DNA of 64,000 nucleotides from Methanobacterium_B sp963703015 (GCA_963703015.1 OY969779.1:2418001-2482000), one strand, 5' to 3'. Shown: positions 36,635 through 46,205, counted from the stretch's first letter. Translations and numbers: made by a program. Notes: generated by a model from the letters alone, not told the origin.

Positions 36635-37768
36635 TCATTTACTCTTAAAATTTTCTTTATTTTGAATATATAGTAGAGTTTGTATTTGTTCCCAATTAAT
36701 TGATTTAAAGAAGTTATCCTTGGATATTTCTTTATTTAATAGATTCAAATAGTTATCTAACCATTTATTATATTTCCAGGCACTTTGAGAAAAAAGACTT
36801 CTTATTTTAAATTTTACATCAATTTTCAGCCCAATATCAAATACTTGAAATCTTAATACTTCATTCTTTTCATCTTCACTTACAAATTCTAAATCCAAAT
36901 CTAAGTAATATTTTAGAAAATACTTTGGTAAGAGTGTATTGAAACCTTCAAAAAGAATATCGAAATTTAATACCATTTGATTCGATTCCAGAACGATATA
37001 ATTGGGTTCATTTCTTTTAACATTTGTTCCTGTAGGTAGAACTAAATGTAATCTATGATATAATGCCCCATTATTTCCAAAAGTCATGAATAAAGTTTCT
37101 TTATTGTCTTCTTCAAAAAAAACTCCATCAACTTCTTTATCTTCAAAAAGTTCCCTATGATCAATTGGCATAGAAAACAAATTTAAAAAACGATTATTTA
37201 ACAAAATATCAGGAATACCATCTCTATCATACATATTCAAATCTTTTTCATCAACTTCATTGATATTAAAAAAATTATGTAATGTAGAAGATAATCTATC
37301 AAAAATATAATACTCCAAACATTCTTCAATTATTTCTTTAGAACTTGTAGTATAGGTTTCTTCTCTAATTGGGCTAAAAACGTATCTTAAAGGAACATCA
37401 TCCCATATACTCTTGAGTGATTTATCTTCAATAAAAGCAGAATTTAAATTACGTACTAATTCATTGGATAATTGATAGCTATCAACATCAATTAATTTAT
37501 TTTCTTTTGCATCATATACAAAAAAGCCTTTTAAGGTTATTGATCTATTAAATTTTTGGAAATTAGTATAAATTAAAACAATTAATGAAACAATTACAAT
37601 TATTATGCCCACAACTAAAAGAACAAGATTTAAAGAGTTATTCAAATCAGAAAAAGATGTACCAATCAAATTTAGACCAAATGAAATAAAAACAACAGTC
37701 AATATAACCTCAAACAATATCCTCCTGCTTAAGACATTTTGTTCAATAATCCCCTCATCATATACCAT
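36635..37768 (-). CDS. two-TM protein with large cytoplasmic domain
   Basis: A 377-residue protein with two N-terminal transmembrane helices (about residues 15-35 and 45-68, joined by a short loop), then a roughly 300-residue soluble alpha/beta domain without motifs I recognise. Proteins with this layout occur as membrane effectors in defence operons. GTGAT lies just before ATG 37768; a TTG at 37783 is also open. It lies 80 bases downstream of the LPO_1073-like gene on the same strand, so it is probably in the same transcription unit. Confidence 0.6.
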   Translation of the reverse strand: MVYDEGIIEQNVLSRRILFEVILTVVFISFGLNLIGTSFSDLNNSLNLVLLVVGIIIVIVSLIVLIYTNFQKFNRSITLKGFFVYDAKENKLIDVDSYQLSNELVRNLNSAFIEDKSLKSIWDDVPLRYVFSPIREETYTTSSKEIIEECLEYYIFDRLSSTLHNFFNINEVDEKDLNMYDRDGIPDILLNNRFLNLFSMPIDHRELFEDKEVDGVFFEEDNKETLFMTFGNNGALYHRLHLVLPTGTNVKRNEPNYIVLESNQMVLNFDILFEGFNTLLPKYFLKYYLDLDLEFVSEDEKNEVLRFQVFDIGLKIDVKFKIRSLFSQSAWKYNKWLDNYLNLLNKEISKDNFFKSINWEQIQTLLYIQNKENFKSK

Positions 37769-37847
37769 AATATCACATTCCAAGAAGACAATTAATAAAA
37801 ATTTCTTCTTTCATAAACTCTGAAACTCTTAATCAACTAATCTCTTT

Positions 37848-38690
37848 TTAAATGAGCTCTATATTTTCTTCTCCTAAAATTTCATCTATAACCAAATATC
37901 CAATAAAAGAACCAACAAAATATGGACCCCCATATTTAATATCATCCCATATGTCAACGATCTTTTTGCCTGATTTTGATTCCCAAAAGTTTGTAGAATC
38001 ACATTCAAGCTTCACGTTATCCTTTTTAAAAAGAATTTCTTCTATAGGTCTAAAATCTGGATTTATAGTCAAACAAGAAATCGAAAATAAATAATCCATA
38101 TCCCCTTCTTCAAACTTTAAGGGCAATAATTTGGAGAACGCTAAAATTAACCATTTTATATACCATTTACAACGTTTATCTTCAGGAACATCCAATGGAA
38201 TAAAACCTGGCCCAAAATGGATTAAAGTTATTATTGCTAACATTTTTAAATGTGTTACTGAGAGACTTGGAACAATTTCTACAGCTTTATTTGCAAGCAA
38301 AGAATCTAATGAATCAGGTTTTTTAGTCAATTTTTCAGCTAATATAAATGCTAGTAATTTATGCTTTTCTATGGAATTTGTTCTAGCTGAAGTTATTATT
38401 GCATCTTTGAGAAGAGCAGAAAAGTCCGGATCTGATAAAACTTGTAACATTGTTTCTTTAGTTTCGGGGTTATCATTTATTCTATCTTCAAGTTTGTTAA
38501 CTCTTAATCCAAGTTCAATTAAAAAATTGATAGAATTCTCTTTTGCTTTATCTTGTGCTAGTTGTTGATGATCTTTGAAATAATTATTTAACCATTTTTC
38601 TCCCGTTTTCCATGCTTTTTGAACTATTTCCTGCCCTACACCTGTTGCTATACCGGCACTTATAGCGACTGTGTATATATCTATTGTCAA
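37848..38690 (-). CDS. LPO_1073/Vpar_1526-like family protein
   Basis: A 280-residue protein. Its N-terminus combines a glycine-rich helix (AISAGIATGVGQEIV) with KAWKTGEKWLNNYFKDHQQ, followed by LRVNKLEDRI and TSARTNSIEKHKLLAFILAEKL. I associate this pattern with the poorly characterised LPO_1073/Vpar_1526 family, which is often found in variable genomic regions. The start is TTG 38690, directly abutting the TAA of the preceding gene, with GGGG upstream, so translation is coupled. The biochemical function is unknown. Confidence 0.6.
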   Translation of the reverse strand: MTIDIYTVAISAGIATGVGQEIVQKAWKTGEKWLNNYFKDHQQLAQDKAKENSINFLIELGLRVNKLEDRINDNPETKETMLQVLSDPDFSALLKDAIITSARTNSIEKHKLLAFILAEKLTKKPDSLDSLLANKAVEIVPSLSVTHLKMLAIITLIHFGPGFIPLDVPEDKRCKWYIKWLILAFSKLLPLKFEEGDMDYLFSISCLTINPDFRPIEEILFKKDNVKLECDSTNFWESKSGKKIVDIWDDIKYGGPYFVGSFIGYLVIDEILGEENIELI

Positions 38691-39293
38691 TTAATCCCCT
38701 CTGTAAACTGCAATAGGAGTAAATGTAATCGAAGGAAATTTTGTTGATAAAGCATAATCTACCATCCTAAAAGCATTAAAGACAGATTCAAATACTGTAT
38801 CAAATCCCACATTTTTTAACACAGCATAATCCAATTTATCCAAATGAAACGATTTTAAGAATTCAATTTGTTGTGGAGATATGTTTAATAGTTCTGAAAT
38901 ATTTATTTGGTCTAGATCATAGTTACTATTTATATTAAATCCTTCTCTAGCTAAATTGTTTAGTATTGTGTTAATATTCCCTGCTTCCTGAATAATTTTA
39001 CCATATTTTGTTTCCATAATAGATTTCTGTGGATTATAATCTTTTGGGAAAATTGAGGATATTTGACCAAAAAAATACCAATCTGAAACAGGATTTGTGC
39101 TATATTTGAAAGTTATACTCTCTATAGAGTCTCTTAAGGATTCTCTCTTCAAATTTCCTATAAATCTTAAATAGGGGTTATCAGAAAAGGGCAAAACTTT
39201 CACAAACAATTCATTTTGATAGAATACTTTAATCAATGTCAAAATACCATCCATCTTCTCATCATTAAAAAAAGGATCTCTGACCTTCCCCAA
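38691..39293 (-). CDS. C-terminal part of a split DUF6414-like protein
   Basis: A 200-residue ORF that overlaps the preceding ORF by 29 bases in another frame. Its first residues (VRDPFFNDEKMDGILTLI) read as a natural continuation of the preceding ORF after LGELFGE. No good SD precedes the TTG at 39293. The two ORFs are therefore best explained as one gene of about 355 codons with a one-base frameshift near the GGGG at about 39,290, although coupled separate genes are possible. It is followed immediately by the LPO_1073-like gene. Function unknown. Confidence 0.6.
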   Translation of the reverse strand: MGKVRDPFFNDEKMDGILTLIKVFYQNELFVKVLPFSDNPYLRFIGNLKRESLRDSIESITFKYSTNPVSDWYFFGQISSIFPKDYNPQKSIMETKYGKIIQEAGNINTILNNLAREGFNINSNYDLDQINISELLNISPQQIEFLKSFHLDKLDYAVLKNVGFDTVFESVFNAFRMVDYALSTKFPSITFTPIAVYRGD

Positions 39294-39753
39294 ACAATTC
39301 TCCTAGTTCACTAGCATTATTGGCTATCATGCCAAATTGATTGTAATCATCTATCATAACCTTTCCTTTAATTAATACGAATGAATTATCAGATATCTCT
39401 TTTGAAAATGTTCCCCCTTTCCAAGCTTTTTTTATTTTTACATCATCTTCACTGATTATATAAATCAATTCCTGGTCTTTCAATACTTTTTCAAGAACAT
39501 TGTACATATAATCGTGTAATGTTTTAGTTTCTGTTTCTTTATTCTCCCAAAAAATTTCTCCACCAATTTCTCCTTTCAATTTAGCTAAACCAGAAATACC
39601 TCCAGATCCTTGTCCTTTTCCAGAAACTGCTTTATGTATATTTTTTTCTTTGGTTGAGGATTCAACTATTCCTTCATCAATTTGAGCAATTATGGACTTC
39701 ATCCGTTCAACATCAAGATAAATAAAATCCCGAATTTTGAGTTTCCTGGCCAT
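39265..39753 (-). CDS. N-terminal part of a split DUF6414-like protein
   Basis: A 162-residue ORF starting RKLKIRDFIYLDVERMKSIIAQIDEGIVE. The D-x-x-R-x-x-S-x-x-AQ-x-x-GI pattern resembles the DUF6414 family, although the family call is tentative. The middle is Gly/Lys-rich (SGKGQGSGGISGL) and probably flexible. It ends at a TAA soon after LGELFGEGQ, where the family-like sequence continues in the next frame in the downstream ORF. GGAGG precedes the ATG. It heads a run of minus-strand genes down to 36,635. Confidence 0.6.
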   Translation of the reverse strand: MARKLKIRDFIYLDVERMKSIIAQIDEGIVESSTKEKNIHKAVSGKGQGSGGISGLAKLKGEIGGEIFWENKETETKTLHDYMYNVLEKVLKDQELIYIISEDDVKIKKAWKGGTFSKEISDNSFVLIKGKVMIDDYNQFGMIANNASELGELFGEGQRSFF

Positions 39754-39961
39754 TATCTTTCCTCCAAATTAATTTATCTTTTTACATTCTGCTGGAACTT
39801 CTAAAAATTTATCCTCCATTCTTAATTCAAATTATTAAAAAACTAAACTTATCTTTTTTAGTTCCAGTCCAGAATAACTAAAATTTTTAAATACATTAAG
39901 TAAATTTTAGATTACAGAACTTGTTTATAATTAATCTAATTTTAATTAGATTGTATATGAA

Positions 39962-41011
39962 TCAAGATATTTTTTTTGCTTCAAGTGCATAATCAGAAGA
40001 TTTCATTTGCATTTGGTAAACATCAATATTTTTATTTTTTGCAATTTGTAAAATTATGTCTTTGTTGTCGCATTTAGTCCCTAAATATATGGCCGTAGGA
40101 TTAGGGACATTTATATACATCGATTCGGATTTATTTTTACAATAAATAACATATCTCCACTCTTTTTCATATTTCCAATCTTTATGTTTATTTAATGCGG
40201 CATAAACTTGGAACATATTGTTGGATTTATTATTTCCTTCAATGTCAAATTGTATGCCCTCTACAATTTTTTTTAAATCAATACCCTCCAAATAGCTTGC
40301 AATAACGTTAGGAAACTGAGGATGAAGATTATAGACATAATCATCTATTGTAAATATTTCATTCTCATATAATACTGGGAAAAGATTACGAGTTAAATGA
40401 TTATTGTATCCTAATGATTTGAAATCATATTCAACACAAAACCCTGTGTGATCCTTAGCATAATGGCTCCACATTAAAATGGATTTATAATCTTCACTAA
40501 AACACGAAACGAGCATATATTTTCTTAATTCCTCAAAATCAGCTGGTATAGACCGAAATCCTTGTTCAATTCCTTTGCTTATTTCTCTGATTTTTCCGGG
40601 GTCATTTTTATATTCTTTATATTCCGGCCTATTTTTAGCCAAATATCTAGATAAATCTCTGATAATCTGGTCACTTTTTTGTAAGTTTGATAATTGTTTT
40701 TTAGTGAGATCATAATTTTTTCTAAAACCAGTGGGATCATTTAATGCAATTTCTTTTAAAAAATCATCTTTTACGTAATAAATATCCTTGCATAACAAAG
40801 CACAATCATAAGGATCATTAAATTTTAATGGATTAGAAAGATAGATTTTATCCTCTTTTAATGAATTCAATGAGTAGTCATTTTCATCAAAGAATCTATA
40901 TCTGTATAAATAAGAAGGAAAATTATCATACTTCAATTCTGCAGCTTTTTTTGCATTTATTTTCGTTGGATCATTTGAAAATAAAAAGTTTGCGAACTTG
41001 TCTACCCACAA
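39962..41011 (-). CDS. DUF2971 family protein
   Basis: A 349-residue protein. LYRYRFFDENDYSLNSL followed by IYLSNPLKFNDPYDC is the typical DUF2971 N-terminal motif, and VSCFSEDYKSILMWSHYA with GFCVEYDF the central one. These proteins are widespread in variable regions and may be enzymes acting in anti-phage responses, but no activity is established. The start is TTG 41011, seven bases after GGAGGT; upstream in-frame codons to 41086 are not needed. It is separate from the next minus-strand gene by about 200 bases. Confidence 0.8.
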   Translation of the reverse strand: MWVDKFANFLFSNDPTKINAKKAAELKYDNFPSYLYRYRFFDENDYSLNSLKEDKIYLSNPLKFNDPYDCALLCKDIYYVKDDFLKEIALNDPTGFRKNYDLTKKQLSNLQKSDQIIRDLSRYLAKNRPEYKEYKNDPGKIREISKGIEQGFRSIPADFEELRKYMLVSCFSEDYKSILMWSHYAKDHTGFCVEYDFKSLGYNNHLTRNLFPVLYENEIFTIDDYVYNLHPQFPNVIASYLEGIDLKKIVEGIQFDIEGNNKSNNMFQVYAALNKHKDWKYEKEWRYVIYCKNKSESMYINVPNPTAIYLGTKCDNKDIILQIAKNKNIDVYQMQMKSSDYALEAKKIS

Positions 41012-41878
41012 AAAAATTACCTCCTTCATCAAATCTAATTTATGTTTTTGTTGCTTATTCTGCGGGTTGCCAAAGTTTCTGTTCAAAACCTAAGTTAGCG
41101 TTATTGCTGTTATTTTTGCTATCTTTCCCACCCTACGGTATATAATTTCTTATTAGATGTTATTCAAGTTAATGAGTTTAAATTTTACTATATTTTTACA
41201 AAAGAGATCTATAACGCAATAGTCTCGTTTATGTTAGTACTCAAAAGAAAATAATATTTGAATGTAGTTTGGTTAATTAACTCAGATTTATCATTAAAAT
41301 ATTTACTCTTCCAAACCTGTAATGATCTTCTTTCAAGTTCTAAAATTTTTTCTTTAAGAAATTCTAGAGGTTAGAAAAATCATTTTATTTAAAAATGGAA
41401 CAATTGCTAATGAAGCATTATTACTCGGTAATTAGAAAATCCAACTATTAAGTGGTAATCATCGAAAGAATTAACATGTACGGGTTAATATCAAATTAAG
41501 AGACAAATTTATGTATTGTTAGGCCTTCAATTCCAAAACTGGGCATAAATACATATTTATTTTTTTCATTTTAATTTATTTTAGTGAAAATACTCCTTTA
41601 TTTCATTTTTTTTTAATAATCTAATATTTTTATAGTCTATTTGCCTTTGAGAGTTACATTGCACTTTTTAAACTATACCTAATTAATTGCAAAGTAACAA
41701 AATTTAAGTTAATCTAAAATTCTGAATATTTGAATAAAATATTTTTAAAAAACTAAAACTTTCATTACTATAATTTCAAGTGCTTGTATCTGCCTTTCAT
41801 TCAATCTTAATTCCATTAAATCTAATTTGTTAATATAAAAAATATTTGATATCATACAAGCTTTAATTATTTATTTAA
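41012..41878. other. gene-poor region with a possible coding remnant
   Basis: About 860 bases without an intact ORF. On the minus strand around 41,210-41,360 a protein-like stretch (LKEKILELERRSLQVWKS then SELINQTTFKYYFLL) ends at a stop and is preceded by a frame break after MIFLTSRI, so it may be a decayed gene of unknown family. The rest is AT-rich with no recognisable feature. Confidence 0.35.
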
Positions 41879-42655
41879 TTATAATTCAATATCAAATAAT
41901 TTATTACGCTCTTTATCACTAGGGAACCATGTGTCAAATTCATTTTGAATATATTGTTCAGTAACCATCGTTATAACATTGGATATGAAAAATGAAAACG
42001 ACAATCCTTTGAGATTATAAACAGAATAATAACGTCTATTCTCTTCTTCCCAATATTTAACAAATAAATCATCACTTAATGATAAATGATTAATCTTCCA
42101 TTCTTCATTTCTATGACTTCTTTGTATATGGTTTTCAAGTCGTGTTTTTAATCTATCCAAGTCATATTCTTCATTTTGATCTCGATTGTAACTGTCATTA
42201 TATGAAAATATTCCTAAAAATGGAGGTTTCATTGTAGGTTGTCTTCTATAAAGCATATTACCTATTTTGTTAAGCTTTTCAATTGTTTCCTTTAATTGGG
42301 CTGTTGCATCTGTTTTCACTTCAATAACTGCCTTCACACTATTAGGTGTAACTATATAAAAATCTCCTTCTGAAAACAAGGTAGGATAATCAGAATTGAA
42401 AATTAATATATCAATTTGAGTTGAAGGGTTTACTACACCATTATTTACTTCCACAATAAAACCTGATCCAACTGTATATTTTGATGGAAGAAATTTTTTG
42501 ATCATGTTCCTCAAGATAGCTTCTTTATATCTTCCATCTTCAGGATTGTGTTGCAATCCAATGAGGTTCCGAATTCTATTTTCTACAGATTTTAATTCTT
42601 TAGTGGTAGATTCATGAAATTTTTTAAGGTTAAATATATTTTCATTTTCTGGCAT
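41879..42655 (-). CDS. DUF6602-like putative PD-(D/E)XK nuclease
   Basis: A 258-residue protein. The segment STQIDILIF with a following VKAVIEVKTDA has the D...E-x-K spacing of PD-(D/E)XK nucleases, and the N-terminal YKEAILRNMIKKFLPSKYTVGSGFIV matches the DUF6602 pattern. It is probably a DNA-acting defence or restriction component. It starts ten bases after the stop of the upstream NucS-like gene, so the two form an operon. Activity is inferred only from the motif. Confidence 0.7.
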   Translation of the reverse strand: MPENENIFNLKKFHESTTKELKSVENRIRNLIGLQHNPEDGRYKEAILRNMIKKFLPSKYTVGSGFIVEVNNGVVNPSTQIDILIFNSDYPTLFSEGDFYIVTPNSVKAVIEVKTDATAQLKETIEKLNKIGNMLYRRQPTMKPPFLGIFSYNDSYNRDQNEEYDLDRLKTRLENHIQRSHRNEEWKINHLSLSDDLFVKYWEEENRRYYSVYNLKGLSFSFFISNVITMVTEQYIQNEFDTWFPSDKERNKLFDIEL

Positions 42656-42665
42656 GATATAACCA

Positions 42666-43742
42666 TCATTCTTTCTTTTTTAATCCATATTCTCGTATTT
42701 CATCAATAATACTAGTTAAAACACTTTCAAAATCAGTCCATAAATTATTATCCAATCCTTTTTCAAGATTTAGACTAAAACCGCTTGCACTTGGTTCAAA
42801 ACCAGATAATTTTATAGTTGCAGCGATAAATTTTGCAAGTATTTTATCTCCGTTTTTTACGTATTTAGAAATATCTGTAGTAGCAAACATTGTTTGACCA
42901 TTCACTCTCAACTTTGAATGACAATGAAGCAAACTAACATTTTTATCTTCTATATTAACTTTTAATGATACTCCTGTACCTCCCCAAGTTTTAATGAGCC
43001 CTTTTTCATCACTGAATTTTAAAAGTTTCTTAAAAAAGTCATGCCAATTTTCATCCAAATTTTCTAAGAAGATTTCTTCTGATATTTTATTGTACTTTGA
43101 ACCTATTTCTCGGCTCCTCTTTTGTTCTCTAAATATCATAAATTCTTTTGCTTCCGGTAATGGAATAATTACATCAGGGGTAATAATAATTTTTTCATCT
43201 AATTCATGAGCTTCAAGTTTAACACATTTAATATCAATTCCACTATCACGCAACCACAATATTGCTGCTAATGTTTCCTCTTTAAAATCATTTGCTACGA
43301 TAATTATTCGAGGTTGATTATCAAAATCTGAGAATTTTTGCTCTTCAATAAAATTTAATATTTCTTCTTGATTTTCTTCCTTTGATTTACCATTACTCTC
43401 AGATTTGATATCGACTATCTGTTCTAAAGTTAATGTAGAACAGTAAGCGGCATAATGTATTGCTTGTAAATCTACAAAAGTATCTGCAATATTACGCTTC
43501 AATTCAATTATTACTAATTTGCCATTATTATCTACTGCCAAAATATCCAATCGTCTATTAGTTTTATCAAATTTGTCATATTCTTTTGTAATTAATAACA
43601 ATTTTTCATCTAGACCCAATATCTCAGGGGAATCACAAATCCATTCTTGTAAATCTTGCCTTTCTTTAATGCCCAATTTTGAGAAATTTACTTCAGGAAT
43701 GAGTTCTTTTTTTATATCATTTTTTTCAATTACAAAAATCAT
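42666..43742 (-). CDS. NucS-like PD-(D/E)XK endonuclease domain protein
   Basis: A 358-residue protein. The N-terminal third has ERQDLQEWICDSPEILG, then RRLDILAVDNNGKLVIIELKR, the pattern of the NucS/DUF91 nuclease core (D, then E-x-K). The C-terminal half (from about residue 220) is a separate domain of unknown function. GGGGG lies seven bases before the ATG. It is upstream of the DUF6602-like gene in the same operon, and just downstream of a tandem repeat. Probably a DNA-targeting defence gene. Confidence 0.72.
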   Translation of the reverse strand: MIFVIEKNDIKKELIPEVNFSKLGIKERQDLQEWICDSPEILGLDEKLLLITKEYDKFDKTNRRLDILAVDNNGKLVIIELKRNIADTFVDLQAIHYAAYCSTLTLEQIVDIKSESNGKSKEENQEEILNFIEEQKFSDFDNQPRIIIVANDFKEETLAAILWLRDSGIDIKCVKLEAHELDEKIIITPDVIIPLPEAKEFMIFREQKRSREIGSKYNKISEEIFLENLDENWHDFFKKLLKFSDEKGLIKTWGGTGVSLKVNIEDKNVSLLHCHSKLRVNGQTMFATTDISKYVKNGDKILAKFIAATIKLSGFEPSASGFSLNLEKGLDNNLWTDFESVLTSIIDEIREYGLKKKE

Positions 43743-43802
43743 ATGAAACCCCCACTATCTCAACTAATTACAAATAAAGAATTTGATTAGAATCTCTTAT
43801 AA

Positions 43803-43916
43803 ACGCCTCATTTTATGCCTCAAAAATTTGGTTTATGCCTCAAAAATATACGCCTCATTTTATGCCTCAAAAATTTGGTTTATGCCTCAAAAATATACGC
43901 CTCATTTTATGCCTCA
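43803..43916. repeat. 47-bp tandem repeat, 2.4 copies
   Basis: Two identical 47-base units (43,803-43,849 and 43,850-43,896) and a 20-base partial third. Each unit contains ATGCCTCA twice and CGCCTCA once. The partial third copy overlaps the last codons (LEA-stop) of the DUF4062-HATPase gene, as if the 3' end of that gene had been duplicated. Confidence 0.9.
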
Positions 43917-45391
43917 AGATTATTAGTAGATAAATATTTAATCGCTTTACCTTTCCCTTGAGTATAAACTTGTCCTTTTTCTACAAGATCTTTAAGATCT
44001 CTGGAAGCTGTTTGTCTAGAGACTGCGAATTCTTTTTGATATTTGCTATTAGTATAATATCTTTTTTGATTTACCATCTTTTTCAACGCTTTAATTTGCC
44101 TATTATTAAGTCCTAATTCTTTTAAATCAGTCATTCTTTCATCCGGAATATCTGAGACTAGATCAAGTATTTTATCTTCGGGTCCGTAAAATTTAACTAC
44201 AAAAAAATTTCCTTCTTCAGAAAATTCAGGTTCGTTTAGGCCATGTTCTAACATTAATCTTTTCATTTTTTTCACGCCAGTACCGAAACTTTCCATGTCT
44301 TTGGTTTCATGGAATATTTTACATATAAGGTTGTTTCTGGCTACATGCTTTCCTTCAAGATTATTTATTTTAAGACCTGGTAAAAGTCCTCCTGGGTTTA
44401 CGATTTCAATTCGATTATCGAAAATTGAAAACATTATGTGTGCGCCTCTTTGGTTGTAGTCCCGGTGGGCTATGGAATTTATCAAACCTTCTCGTATAGC
44501 ATCAAATGGATATTCTGGTATATCAACCCTCTTAAAATCAACTATTTTATTGGCTAACCGGGTGTTACGTTTAAAAAAAACTTCAACATCTTCTAGCATT
44601 TTAAATATAGGTCCACTTATTATTTTATTGTCAATAGTTTCAGCTCGGGTATTACCATTGTAGCGGGCTATTTTTATAACATTTTGAGGTAAATAATCAT
44701 TAGGTTCATTTGTAAAAAATAATAGTGCAGTGTTTGTTGGTTTGAATGTGTCATCTACTTTTTTTACTATATCTAAGACATTAACTAAAATATCTTTTAA
44801 TGGAGTTGTAGGTATATCTACATGGAGCCTGAATGCTCGCTTTTGAAGAAATTCTATAATTTTTTCTTCATCTAAAATCGAATAATCTAGATCCATTTGC
44901 ACTTTTTCATCAAATGGTACTTGGTTTCCTGGACCTTTTTCTTCAAAGAATATTAACAAATTTTCTGTTATAAATTCTTTTAAAGCTTTCAAATCATCAA
45001 AGCGTTTGTACGTTACGGAACTCTTGATAACTTCAATGAATTCTTCGATTTTTGCATCCCTATTCTCATCTCTACTTCCTTTAACAAACATAAATATATC
45101 ATTGTGAGGATTATGTTCCACAAATGTTTTAAACTCCTTTTCTGTAGGAGATAAACCTTCTTCATCAGCATATCCATATTTATTACCTAAAATACCGACA
45201 AAAATATCACTATCCTTAACTTGGTTTAAGTAAGTAAAATCAGGGCGCTGGCTTGATGCAGGAACCTCTTCAAATAAAAAAACATCAAAAAATCTATTAA
45301 AAACAGGATTATCTTTAATAATTTCTTTAACAGCAAATCTTTCATTAGACAATTCAGTTTGGTTACCACTGACAAAAATCTTAAAGGTCAT
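43907..45391 (-). CDS. DUF4062 plus HATPase_c_4 regulator-like protein
   Basis: A 494-residue protein with three parts. Residues 1-150 are DUF4062-like, a TIR/SIR2-like Rossmann fold (KIFVSGNQTELSNERFAV, VGILGNKYGYADEEGLSPTE). Residues about 190-400 are the RecG-like/HATPase_c_4 region (REGLINSIAHRDYNQRGAHI, FDNRIEIVNPGGL, GTGVKKMKRLM). Residues 420-494 are a winged helix (NNRQIKALKKMV, VSRQTASRDLKDLVEKG). Such proteins are probably DNA-binding regulators or defence sensors. No SD precedes the ATG, so it may be leaderless. Its 3' end runs into a tandem repeat. Confidence 0.8.
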   Translation of the reverse strand: MTFKIFVSGNQTELSNERFAVKEIIKDNPVFNRFFDVFLFEEVPASSQRPDFTYLNQVKDSDIFVGILGNKYGYADEEGLSPTEKEFKTFVEHNPHNDIFMFVKGSRDENRDAKIEEFIEVIKSSVTYKRFDDLKALKEFITENLLIFFEEKGPGNQVPFDEKVQMDLDYSILDEEKIIEFLQKRAFRLHVDIPTTPLKDILVNVLDIVKKVDDTFKPTNTALLFFTNEPNDYLPQNVIKIARYNGNTRAETIDNKIISGPIFKMLEDVEVFFKRNTRLANKIVDFKRVDIPEYPFDAIREGLINSIAHRDYNQRGAHIMFSIFDNRIEIVNPGGLLPGLKINNLEGKHVARNNLICKIFHETKDMESFGTGVKKMKRLMLEHGLNEPEFSEEGNFFVVKFYGPEDKILDLVSDIPDERMTDLKELGLNNRQIKALKKMVNQKRYYTNSKYQKEFAVSRQTASRDLKDLVEKGQVYTQGKGKAIKYLSTNNLEA

Positions 45392-45587
45392 ATTTTCAAA
45401 TATATAAAATATTACTTAATTCTTTTTCTAATTTTTTATTAAAGGTTTTATAAAAGAAAAATTTAAGAATATTTGACGATCATTCTGATCATTAATTACA
45501 GGATCGTTAAGATCACTACATTTACACTGTACAATACGGTGTATATTATAAAGTTCGTTAAAGGACAAAGTCTCGGATTAAGTAAAG

Positions 45588-45801
45588 ATGTTAAATTTCT
45601 TTAAAAAGAAGGGTAAATTTCCATTAAATGATAGACAAATGAAAATCGTCAAAAAAATTATTGAAAATAGTAAAATACAATAAAGACGTTCAAAACATGT
45701 TTATTCTGTCTCATTCAAGTGCTTTTGATGAACTAAAAAAGATGCAAGATCTTGAAGTAATTGAAGCCAAAGTAAAGGTCGAAGTACTCATTATATCTTA
45801 A
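45588..45801 (+). pseudogene. winged-helix remnant of a HATPase_c_4-type regulator
   Basis: The frame from ATG 45588 reads KGKFPLNDRQMKIVKKIIEN, stops, then in another frame reads NKDVQNMFILSHSSAFDELKK and DLEVIEA. This follows the C-terminal winged helix of the DUF4062-HATPase protein on the other strand (NNRQIKALKKM, SRQTASRDLKDL). A final frame change gives GRSTHYIL-like residues. It is a decayed fragment of a related gene. Confidence 0.55.
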
Positions 45802-46047
45802 TAACCTGAGACCTGAGACGGTTCTTTCAGATACACTGAAAAGTTATGATAAACATTATTCGTAAAGGCTTTCTTTAAAAGTCTATGCATTTATTTGCGT
45901 TAATTTAATAGTCTTTATATTTTTTTGTATTTCCTTAATAATCAATGCATTTCTATGCATTTCTTCGAAAAAGGATTCTGGGCCTAAAATATATTATATT
46001 TTGCGGTAAGTGTTGTGAAATATTTTTATCTAATTTTTTTGAAGAAG

Positions 46048-46200
46048 TTATATCGTACTATTATATGGAGTGGATGTTCTAAATGATTTATTTTTTAATT
46101 CAGGTATTTTGACTTTTATACAATCACATCGAAGTTTGCATTTTTCACATTCAGAATTAACTACATATGTACCATACGCATCACAAAATGTGCAATTCAT
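46048..46200 (-). CDS. 50-residue zinc-finger-like protein
   Basis: A short ORF with GGAGGTTGAC eight bases before ATG 46200. The protein has three cysteine pairs (CTFC, CEKC, CDC) in the first 27 residues, then a basic C-terminal tail. It lies five bases after the stop of the YdjM-like gene on the same strand, so it belongs to that operon. Probably a metal-binding adaptor or DNA/RNA-binding protein; function unknown. Confidence 0.65.
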   Translation of the reverse strand: MNCTFCDAYGTYVVNSECEKCKLRCDCIKVKIPELKNKSFRTSTPYNSTI

Positions 46201-46205
46201 ATTTG

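Noticed and set aside
43803..43916. CRISPR array
   Set aside because: The repeats are contiguous 47-base units with no variable spacers and overlap a gene end, so this is a tandem duplication, not an array.
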